64,000 bases of DNA from Extensimonas vulgaris (GTDB lineage Bacteria > Pseudomonadota > Gammaproteobacteria > Burkholderiales > Burkholderiaceae_C), in NCBI RefSeq assembly GCF_003337425.1, contig NZ_QPJU01000005.1, forward strand, positions 63,303 through 127,302, written 5' to 3'. The stretch's first letter is position 1. Every line of letters starts with the position of its first letter. The translations under genes and the position numbers were made by a program. Below, piece by piece: positions 57,873-64,000 of this stretch. The notes beneath the pieces were generated by a model that had not been told where the DNA came from, did no database searches, and worked only from the letters and a program-made list of their open reading frames with translations.

Positions 57873-58499
57873 CTATCCCAGCAAGTCCGCTGCGTCGAGT
57901 ATGCGCTGCGCCACCTCTGCGAGTTTGAGCCCCTTGTCCATGGCCAGCTTGCGCAGCTTGTCGTAGGCCTGCTGTTCATTCAAACCCTGGCGCTGCATGA
58001 GCAGGCCCTTGGCGCGGTCTATGGTTTTGCGCTCCGAAAGCGCGTTGCGCGCCTGGGCCAGCTCCGCGCGCAGCGCCTGTTCATGGGCAAAGCGTGCCAT
58101 GGCCACTTCCAGAATCGGGCGGATGCGCTGCGGCGCCAGCCCGGCCACGATGTAGGCCGTCACACCCGCGGCCACGGCATCCGGCACGTGCGAGGTGTCC
58201 TCATCGTTGGTGAACATCACGATGGGGCGCCGCGCGGCGCGCGTGGCCAGCACCACGTGCTCGAGGGCGTCGCGCGCCTCGCTTTCGGCATCGACGATGA
58301 TCAAGTCGGGCTGCAGCTGGGCCAGGCGCTCGCTCAGGAACACGTCGGCGGGCAGCGTGGCGACGAGGTTGTAGCCGTTTTCCAGCAGCCCTATGCGCAG
58401 CGCGCGCGAACGCTCGGCCTGGAGCAGGGCGTGTTCGTCGTCAGGGTCACTCACGGCCAGATCGGGGGCCACGACCACGATGCGCAGGGTTTCGGTCAT
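57873..58499 (-). CDS. nasT: ANTAR-domain response regulator NasT
   Basis: A 208-residue regulator with an N-terminal receiver-like domain (LRIVVVAPDLAV, DLIIVDAESEARDALEHV, IVMFTNDED) and a C-terminal ANTAR RNA-binding domain. The ANTAR part is SERKTIDRAKGLLMQRQGLN followed by EQQAYDKLRKLAMDKGLKL. NasT-type proteins bind two-hairpin leaders and stop termination when nitrate or nitrite is present, normally released from NasS. It is transcribed toward nrtA, 383 bases upstream of it. No nasS was recognised in the window. Confidence 0.93.
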   Translation of the reverse strand: MTETLRIVVVAPDLAVSDPDDEHALLQAERSRALRIGLLENGYNLVATLPADVFLSERLAQLQPDLIIVDAESEARDALEHVVLATRAARRPIVMFTNDEDTSHVPDAVAAGVTAYIVAGLAPQRIRPILEVAMARFAHEQALRAELAQARNALSERKTIDRAKGLLMQRQGLNEQQAYDKLRKLAMDKGLKLAEVAQRILDAADLLG

Positions 58500-58757
58500 C
58501 GCCGCAAAAAAGCAAGAAGCACGCCGGGGATGCGCATAGAACCGCGATTTTTCATGAGGACACGGGACGATGACGGGGCGGTTGGCGAAGCAGTGATCCC
58601 AATGACCGTTGGCTGTCCACCAACGCTCGCATAGGTGCGAAGCACCGCCTCATGGACAAGTTGGGCAGAAACAAATTTTTATTGCGCTCAGCAGCAGCTA
58701 AGTCTGGTTGCGTACCTTCTTTGCTGTGCAAATTTCTGCACTTTTTTGGAGAACATC
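58500..58757. other. Divergent gap between nasT and the PepSY module
   Basis: 258 bases with no gene. A small GGTGC/GCACC hairpin occurs near 58634-58646. The left border of the PepSY/COG4705 module is somewhere here, but no terminal repeat is visible. Confidence 0.4.
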
Positions 58758-59093
58758 ATGTATCGCTACACCAAACTTTCCCTGCTGGCCATCGTCTTCG
58801 CTGCAACCGGCGCAGTCGCCTACGCCGCCAAAGGCGACATGGAGAATGATGCCTTGATGGTCACCAAGGCCAGGATTCCGCTCGTCCAGGCCGTGACCGT
58901 AGCCGAACAACACGCGAACGGCAAAGCGTCGCGCGCCGAGTACGAGAACTCGAAGCAGGGCTGGGTCTATGACGTAGAGGTCGTCAGCGGAGCCAAGGTC
59001 TTCGATGTTCGGGTCGATGCCGACAAGGGCACGGTCATCGGGTCTGCCGAAGACAAGGCGGATCACGATGACGATGACGACCACGACGAATAA
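58758..59093 (+). CDS. Small periplasmic PepSY-domain protein
   Basis: A 111-residue exported protein with signal peptide MYRYTKLSLLAIVFAATGAV ending near AYAAK. One PepSY domain follows: ARIPLVQAVTVAEQHANGKA, then YENSKQGWVYDVEVVSG and DVRVDADKGTVIGSAED. A final DHDDDDDHDE tail could bind divalent metal ions. TTGGAGAAC lies before the ATG. It overlaps the phosphatase gene by 26 bases. Such proteins often accompany two-component systems, possibly as folding or sensing aids. Confidence 0.88.
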   Translation: MYRYTKLSLLAIVFAATGAVAYAAKGDMENDALMVTKARIPLVQAVTVAEQHANGKASRAEYENSKQGWVYDVEVVSGAKVFDVRVDADKGTVIGSAEDKADHDDDDDHDE

Positions 59094-59754
59094 AACAGAC
59101 GACCTGCAAGGATGGCTGGATCGCCCCCACTATGCGGCGATCCGGCCCGCAGACCTCATGGAATCACTCAACCAAACATTGTTTCTCTGGCTCAACGCGT
59201 CGGAGCATCCCAGCGCTCTGGCGCTGATGCCGGCCATCTTCCTTGCCGAATGGTTTATCTGGACGATCCCGCTCCTGATCGGCATCGGCTGGCTATGCGG
59301 CAACGAGGACACCCGCAAGGCGATGCTTGTCGCAACCGCCTCGGGATTGCTGGGCTTGTTCATCAATCAATTCATCGGTTTGGTTTGGTCGCATCCCCGG
59401 CCTTTCATGATCGGCCTGGGCCATATCCTTATCCCCCATGTTGCCGATTCGTCATTCCCAAGCGATCACCTGACGCTGTGGTGGGCGGTTGCCTTCAGCC
59501 TCCTGCTGCAAGGCGTCCAACGCAATGCAGGCATCACGCTGACCTTGTCGGGTGTTCTGATCGCCTGGGCGCGCATTTACCTGGGTGTTCACTTTCCACT
59601 CGACATGCTCGGGGCCGCCACGGTCGCTGCAATCAGCGCCTGGCTGTCGCTCCACGAAGCGCGCTGGTATCTGGGGTCGAGCTACCGGCTTGCCTGCGGC
59701 ATCCATCGCCGAATCTTTGGCAGGCTGATCGCGCTGGGATGGATGCGCGAGTGA
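59068..59754 (+). CDS. PAP2-family membrane phosphatase (undecaprenyl pyrophosphate phosphatase-like)
   Basis: A 228-residue inner-membrane protein with about five helices. PAP2 motifs are WSHPRPFM (about 109-116), SSFPSDHLTLWWAV, and ARIYLGVHFPLDMLGA. It probably removes phosphate from a lipid such as undecaprenyl diphosphate, on the periplasmic side, or dephosphorylates lipid A or phosphatidic acid. The start at 59068 overlaps the PepSY gene; an ATG at 59158 (MESLNQTL) is a good alternative because relatives begin like this. Confidence 0.85.
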   Translation: MTMTTTTNKTDDLQGWLDRPHYAAIRPADLMESLNQTLFLWLNASEHPSALALMPAIFLAEWFIWTIPLLIGIGWLCGNEDTRKAMLVATASGLLGLFINQFIGLVWSHPRPFMIGLGHILIPHVADSSFPSDHLTLWWAVAFSLLLQGVQRNAGITLTLSGVLIAWARIYLGVHFPLDMLGAATVAAISAWLSLHEARWYLGSSYRLACGIHRRIFGRLIALGWMRE

Positions 59755-59819
59755 GCCTATGGGCGGGCTAAGTCTGCGTGTTCAAACTGACGACAACCCA
59801 ATCTCAACAGGAAGACACC

Positions 59820-60617
59820 ATGCACAAATTGCCCACGAGCAGCTCTACAGGCTGGCTCAACAAAGTCCCGGAAGTCGCGCTGTCGTTCTGGATCATCAAG
59901 ATCATGTCCACCACGGTGGGTGAGACCGGGGCCGATTATTTGGCGGTCAACGCGGGCTTGGGCCAAGGCATGACCCGCGCGATGATGGCTGCTTTGCTGG
60001 CGGCAGCGTTGTTTGCCCAGTTGCGCACCCGCCGCTACACGCCTTGGATTTACTGGCTGACGGTAGTACTGGTCAGCGTGGTCGGCACCCAGATCACCGA
60101 CCTGCTGACCGATGGCCTCGGCGTCAGCCTGTACGTCAGCACCTTGGCGTTCGCCGTGGCGCTTGCCGCGATCTTCTTCGTCTGGTATCGGGTCGAGCGC
60201 ACCCTGTCCATCCACGACATCGTGACGCGCAGCCGCGAGCTGTTCTATTGGGCCGCCATTCTCTGCACGTTTGCGCTGGGCACTGCTGCTGGCGATTTGG
60301 CGACCGAGGCATTGGGCCTGGGATTTACCTGGGGAGCGGTGGCCTTCGGAGCGCTGATCGGCATCACCTACGCCGCCTGGCGCATGGGCGGCAATGCCGT
60401 GTTGACCTTCTGGATTGCCTACATCCTGACCCGTCCCTTCGGGGCCGCGCTCGGCGATTTGCTGACGCAGGCCAAGACGTATGGCGGCCTTGGCATGGGT
60501 GCTATGTGGACGAGCGCCCTGTTCCTCTCGGTGATCGTCTTGCTGGTGGCTGTCGCACAGATCGGCATGAACGCAAGCCGCTCTACCACGCAAGCCGCTT
60601 TACCCAGCTCTGAATAG
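59820..60617 (+). CDS. COG4705-like membrane protein, copy 1
   Basis: A 265-residue inner-membrane protein with about eight helices. The opening [20 protein letters not shown] and [17 protein letters not shown] are family hallmarks. A motif of type G-x-x-x-(G/T)-(A/x)-D recurs four times: [28 protein letters not shown], each before a helix. Acidic residues at regular spacing in the membrane hint at ion handling. CAACAGGAAG precedes the ATG at 59820; a longer GTG frame is less likely. Function is not established. Confidence 0.85.
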   Translation: MHKLPTSSSTGWLNKVPEVALSFWIIKIMSTTVGETGADYLAVNAGLGQGMTRAMMAALLAAALFAQLRTRRYTPWIYWLTVVLVSVVGTQITDLLTDGLGVSLYVSTLAFAVALAAIFFVWYRVERTLSIHDIVTRSRELFYWAAILCTFALGTAAGDLATEALGLGFTWGAVAFGALIGITYAAWRMGGNAVLTFWIAYILTRPFGAALGDLLTQAKTYGGLGMGAMWTSALFLSVIVLLVAVAQIGMNASRSTTQAALPSSE

Positions 60618-60646
60618 CCCGCTTCCCACTACACAAGGAGAAAAAC

Positions 60647-61096
60647 ATGACCAATCAGCAATCAATCGTACGCTCTGTCGTCGCCGTTTCAGCGGCCGTA
60701 CTCCTGGCTCTGGCAGTCGGTTGTTCCAAGCCAGCCGATCAGAACAGCGCGAGCGCAGCATCGACCACACCGGGCCAGAGTATCTCGGCCTCGCAAGGCA
60801 CATCCGCCTCTAAGCTCGGCGACCTGTCGGCCTTCCGCAGCATTGCTGCCGACGTAGCCGCCCTCGTGGATAAGGGAGACTTGCCCGCTGCCAAAGCTCG
60901 CATCAAGGATTTGGAAGTCGCATGGGACTCCGCTGAGGCGGGTTTGAAACCACGGGCAGCCGATGACTGGCATGTGCTCGACAAGTCCATAGACAAGTCG
61001 CTTGCGGCGCTGCGTGCCGACACGCCGAGTCAGGCCGACTGCAAGGCAGCGATGGCCGCCTTGCTGAAAACCTTCGACGCCCTCCAAGGCAAGTGA
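60647..61096 (+). CDS. Small lipoprotein of the COG4705 module
   Basis: A 149-residue lipoprotein: signal [17 protein letters not shown] with Cys26, then a Ser/Ala-rich linker and a helical domain. The domain is seen in [40 protein letters not shown] and [27 protein letters not shown] lies before the ATG. It stands between two COG4705 genes with 29 and 9 bases of spacing, so it is part of that operon. The helical part recalls small cytochrome-like or PepSY-associated binding domains, but no CxxCH is present. Function unknown. Confidence 0.85.
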   Translation: MTNQQSIVRSVVAVSAAVLLALAVGCSKPADQNSASAASTTPGQSISASQGTSASKLGDLSAFRSIAADVAALVDKGDLPAAKARIKDLEVAWDSAEAGLKPRAADDWHVLDKSIDKSLAALRADTPSQADCKAAMAALLKTFDALQGK

Positions 61097-61105
61097 GCGT
61101 GCCCC

Positions 61106-61876
61106 ATGAAACCAGCCACTGAGCACGCGCTGGCCAAGGTGCCTGAAGTCACGCTGGGCTTCTGGATCATCAAGATTGCCGCCACGACGCTTGGCGAAAC
61201 CGGCGGCGATGCCGTCTCGATGTCCATGAACCTGGGTTACTTGCTCAGCACGGGCATATTCGGAGCGATCTTTCTGGCCACCGTGGTAGCGCAGGTCAAG
61301 GCCAAGCGTTTCCATCCCTTCCTGTACTGGAGCACCATCGTCGCTACCACCACGGTCGGCACGACATTGGCCGATTTTGCGGATCGTTCGCTCGGGATCG
61401 GGTACGCTGGCGGTTCGAGCTTGCTGCTGGCCCTGCTGCTCGGCTCACTCTTCGTCTGGCATCGCACCCTCGGCTCCGTGTCGGCGAGCACGGTCAGCTC
61501 ACCCAAGGCGGAAGCGTTTTACTGGCTGACAATCATGTTCTCCCAAACGCTGGGCACCGCACTGGGTGACTGGACTGCCGATACGGCGGGCCTGGGCTAC
61601 GCCAATGCGTCGCTAGTGTTCAGTGGGCTGCTTGCCTTGGTCGTGGCAGCTTATTTCTGGACAGGGGTATCCCGCACGCTGCTGTTCTGGACGGCGTTCG
61701 TGCTGACCCGGCCGCTGGGTGCCGTGGTAGGCGATTTTCTGGACAAGCCGGTGACCGGAGGGGGCTTGGCCTTGAGCCGTTACTCGGCATCGGCAGCGCT
61801 GCTGGCCTTCATGCTTGTGGCTATCCTGGTCACTCAGGTGATAGATCACGTCCATCGAGCTTTCACCCCCGATTGA
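61106..61876 (+). CDS. COG4705-like membrane protein, copy 2
   Basis: A 256-residue paralogue of the protein encoded at 59820, with about eight helices. It opens with LAKVPEVTLGFWIIKIAATT and ends with FWTAFVLTRPLGAVVGDFLD. The same acidic motif recurs: LGETGGD, VGTTLAD, LGTALGD, LGAVVGD. Two paralogues around a lipoprotein suggest a membrane complex. It overlaps nothing and is 11 bases before the regulator gene. Confidence 0.87.
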   Translation: MKPATEHALAKVPEVTLGFWIIKIAATTLGETGGDAVSMSMNLGYLLSTGIFGAIFLATVVAQVKAKRFHPFLYWSTIVATTTVGTTLADFADRSLGIGYAGGSSLLLALLLGSLFVWHRTLGSVSASTVSSPKAEAFYWLTIMFSQTLGTALGDWTADTAGLGYANASLVFSGLLALVVAAYFWTGVSRTLLFWTAFVLTRPLGAVVGDFLDKPVTGGGLALSRYSASAALLAFMLVAILVTQVIDHVHRAFTPD

Positions 61877-61887
61877 GGACAGAGGCG

Positions 61888-62553
61888 ATGCGGATTCTGT
61901 TGGTCGAAGACGATTCCATGATCGGTGACGCGATCCAGAGCGCATTGAAGGATGCGTCCTACGCAGCCGATTGGGTGAAGGACGGGCAGACGGCGCTCAC
62001 GACGCTGGGCTGCCAGCGCTATGACCTGGTGCTGCTCGATCTGGGTCTGCCCGGCAAAGATGGGCTGGAGGTGCTGGCCAACCTCCGCGCCAAGGACAAC
62101 CCGATCCCCTTGCTCATCATCACGGCGCGTGATGGCCTGGATGATCGCCTGCGCGGCCTGGATGGAGGGGCCGACGACTACGTGTCCAAACCCTTTCAGA
62201 TGGCGGAGTTGCTGGCCCGGATGCGCGCCGTCCTGCGGCGCAAGGGCGGCGCCGCAGCGCCGGTGCTCAGCAATGGCGTGGTGTCGCTCGATCCAGCCAC
62301 CAAAGAGGCCAGCGTCAATGGCGGCCCTCCGCTGCAACTATCCAACCGCGAGTTCGCGCTGCTGCAAGCCTTGCTGGTACGCCCGGGGGCCATCCTCTCG
62401 CGCAGCGAGCTGGAGGATCGCATCTATGGCTGGGGGGAAGAGGTTGAAAGCAATGCTGTCGAATATCTGATCCATGCCCTGCGGCGCAAGCTGGGCAGCG
62501 AGGTCATCAAGAACGTCAGGGGGGTCGGATGGATGGTTTCAAAAAGGGTCTGA
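61888..62553 (+). CDS. OmpR-family response regulator, QseB/PmrA-like
   Basis: A 221-residue regulator: receiver domain with acidic pocket VEDD (8-9 region), phosphoacceptor Asp51 in VLLDLGLPGKDG, Thr in LLIITARD and Lys in VSKPFQM. The C-terminal winged helix shows LSNREFALLQALLVRPGAIL and VEYLIHALRRKLG. The ATG at MRILLVED is used. It overlaps the kinase gene by 25 bases. It likely controls its own operon. Confidence 0.93.
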   Translation: MRILLVEDDSMIGDAIQSALKDASYAADWVKDGQTALTTLGCQRYDLVLLDLGLPGKDGLEVLANLRAKDNPIPLLIITARDGLDDRLRGLDGGADDYVSKPFQMAELLARMRAVLRRKGGAAAPVLSNGVVSLDPATKEASVNGGPPLQLSNREFALLQALLVRPGAILSRSELEDRIYGWGEEVESNAVEYLIHALRRKLGSEVIKNVRGVGWMVSKRV

Positions 62554-64000
62554 AGAGGCGCTTGAACGAATCGGTTCAGCTCAAGCTGTCCTTCACCCTG
62601 TCGCTGGCCATCTTCGTGGTGGCCGTCGTGGCAGGTGTCTTTTCGTTCATGTCGGCGTTCGACGAGGCCCATGAGTTACAGGACGATGTTTTGCGCCAGG
62701 TGGCGCAGCTTATGGATAGTCAGCATCTGTCGCCAGCCGCGCCGACCGCCGATACCCGGCCCAAGGATGCCGATGAAGAATCGCGCGTAATCGTCCAGCG
62801 CTTGGGGGAAGCCAGTTCGTCTGCGGCAGGCGTGGATGCAGGTGGCACACTTTCCCTGCCGACGACACTGGCCGATGGGTTGCACACGCTGGAGGTCAGC
62901 GGTCAGGCCTTTCGCGTACTGGTCAAGACAACGGCTGCCGGCGAACGCATTGCCGTGGCGCAGGAAGCAGGCTTTCGCAATGAGATCGCCCGTGATGGGG
63001 CGTTGCGCACGGTGATGCCATTCTTGGTTCTTATGCCAATGCTGTTGCTGATCGTCGCTGACCTGGTGCGCAAGATGTTCCGGCCCATTGCGGCGCTCTC
63101 CAAGGAAATTGACCTGCGCGCCGAGCAGGAACTGCACCCCATCGAAGACCGCCGCCTGCCAATCGAGGTGCGCCCGTTCGCCGTGGCCATCAACCGTCTG
63201 CTCGCCCGGGTTGGTCAGTCGATGGAATCTCAGCGCCGCTTTGTGGCGGATGCCGCGCACGAGCTGCGCTCGCCGCTGACCGCCCTTTCGCTGCAAGCGG
63301 AACGGCTGGCAGAAACGGAAATGCCCGGCCAGGCACGCGAACGGCTGACAGTGTTGCGCCAAGGGATAGCGCGCAGCCGCAGCCTGCTGGATCAGCTCCT
63401 GACCTTGGCCAGGGCGCAGTCGGCTAGCGACTTGCCGAAGTCGTCGGTATCCATTCAGAGCATCTATCGCCGCGTGCTGGAAGACAGCATGCCGCTGGCC
63501 GAGGCCAAGCAGATTGACATCGGTGTCGAAGGCACGCAGGACGCAGAAGTCTGGGCGAGCGAGTTGGACATGATCACCGTGGTCAAGAATTTGGTCGATA
63601 ACGCCATCCGCTACACGCCAGAAGGGGGGCGTGTGGACCTTTCCGTGGTTGTATCGAACGGGAAGGCAGAGCTGCGTATTCAGGACAATGGGCCCGGTAT
63701 TCCGCTGGCCGAAAGGAACCGGGTTTTTGATCCCTTCTATCGCACGCTGGGCAGCGAGCAGATGGGCTCTGGACTTGGACTTTCCATCGTCCAAACGATT
63801 GCCAGTCGCATGGGTGCGGAAATTCAACTCGACTTCACGGACGATGCAAATCAACGCGGCGCAAAAGTCACCGTCTTCATTCCACTCAAAGTCCGACAGG
63901 CTCCTAGGCACCCCCAGGCCGAGCCCTACACTCACGCCCCTATGAGCGCCCCCCTGAGCCTGCCCTCCGCCCTGCCCGCCGACGCCCTAGGAGCCTGCCG
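62529..64000 (+). CDS. QseC-like sensor histidine kinase, altered 3' end (runs off window)
   Basis: At least 490 residues. Two membrane helices (FTLSLAIFVVAVVAGVFSFM and PFLVLMPMLLLIVADLV) flank a periplasmic domain of about 120 residues. Then a HAMP-like linker, the HisKA site RRFVADAAHELRSPLTA (His244), and the ATPase boxes NLVDNAIRYTPEGG, DNGPGIPLAERNR and GSGLGLSIVQ. QseC homologues end about where VFIPL (449-453) occurs. Here the next codons come from an end of foldback element A (KVRQAP), and no stop appears before the window ends. The natural stop is therefore lost and a foreign tail is added. Confidence 0.9.
   Translation, partial: MDGFKKGLKRRLNESVQLKLSFTLSLAIFVVAVVAGVFSFMSAFDEAHELQDDVLRQVAQLMDSQHLSPAAPTADTRPKDADEESRVIVQRLGEASSSAAGVDAGGTLSLPTTLADGLHTLEVSGQAFRVLVKTTAAGERIAVAQEAGFRNEIARDGALRTVMPFLVLMPMLLLIVADLVRKMFRPIAALSKEIDLRAEQELHPIEDRRLPIEVRPFAVAINRLLARVGQSMESQRRFVADAAHELRSPLTALSLQAERLAETEMPGQARERLTVLRQGIARSRSLLDQLLTLARAQSASDLPKSSVSIQSIYRRVLEDSMPLAEAKQIDIGVEGTQDAEVWASELDMITVVKNLVDNAIRYTPEGGRVDLSVVVSNGKAELRIQDNGPGIPLAERNRVFDPFYRTLGSEQMGSGLGLSIVQTIASRMGAEIQLDFTDDANQRGAKVTVFIPLKVRQAPRHPQAEPYTHAPMSAPLSLPSALPADALGAC
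63887..63905 (+). mobile_element. Solo right end of element A
   Basis: CAAAGTCCGACAGGCTCCT, followed by AGG so that CTAG is again formed. It replaces the natural 3' end of the kinase gene. The body of the element is absent. Confidence 0.8.
63989..64000 (+). mobile_element. Probable left end of another element A
   Basis: AGGAGCCTGCCG, preceded by CT, matches the left end of element A at 11 of 12 bases up to the window edge. Only 83 bases separate it from the solo right end, so the two ends face away from each other around a short spacer. Confidence 0.5.

Noticed and set aside
63942-64000. A new gene starting at ATG 63942 (MSAPLSLPSALPAD)
   Set aside because: It is in the same phase as the extended kinase frame and is interrupted by the next element end; too short in the window to support.

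Overview
The window is a GC-rich chromosomal segment of a betaproteobacterium, most likely a Burkholderiales member close to the Comamonadaceae. This rests on the dense GC-rich coding, the tesA/ybbA and dapA/bamC neighbourhoods, and a short dispersed repeat (core AGCTGCTAACGCTTG) that I associate from memory with Comamonadaceae intergenic regions. No rRNA, tRNA, CRISPR array or phage was seen. The species cannot be named from the sequence.

Layout. 1-11.6 kb: an acid catabolism island with three tandem mosaic acyl-CoA ligases, an acyl-CoA dehydrogenase, an alpha/beta hydrolase, MmgE/PrpD, a crotonase-fold enzyme, a class III CoA-transferase and a TauD-type dioxygenase. The two divergent arms share a palindromic operator. 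11.7-18.4 kb: housekeeping genes (PHP phosphoesterase, YciO, transaldolase, KatG) and an ammonium transporter behind a sigma54-like promoter. 18.5-24.9 kb: a type 2 thymidine phosphorylase and a PRPP synthetase followed by a scrambled strip. The strip holds an Rpn nuclease, a prs relic, two abutting foldback elements, an isochorismatase-like hydrolase and broken DUF6155 and patatin genes. 24.9-31.5 kb: CsgG-like protein, Uup, cystathionine beta-lyase, DUF2189 protein, TesA and YbbA. 31.6-39.8 kb: a branched-chain-type ABC transporter operon with two tandem binding proteins and its own acyl-CoA synthetase. 40.2-47.6 kb: NlpC/P60, an FKBP, a ribosomal-oxygenase-like cupin, a repeat-bearing lipoprotein, BamC, DapA, a sirtuin and a siroheme methyltransferase. 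47.6-58.5 kb: a complete assimilatory nitrate unit (nasT, nrtABC-type transporter, nirBD, nitrate reductase). 58.7-64 kb: a module of PepSY protein, PAP2 phosphatase, two COG4705 membrane proteins, a lipoprotein and a QseBC-like two-component system, running off the window.

The genes connect as follows. In the nitrate unit the NasT ANTAR regulator lies just upstream of a readable control region. This consists of a sigma54 promoter, two hairpins with AnnGnn hexaloops, an intrinsic terminator, and then nrtA. Siroheme for NirB could come from the methyltransferase downstream. The ABC transporter plus ligase operon looks like uptake coupled to CoA activation and may feed an acid pathway like that at the left end.

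The most unusual signals are the mosaic ligase triplication, the ANTAR leader, the 165-bp foldback element family (whose ends supply C-terminal codons to neighbouring genes), and the COG4705/two-component module.
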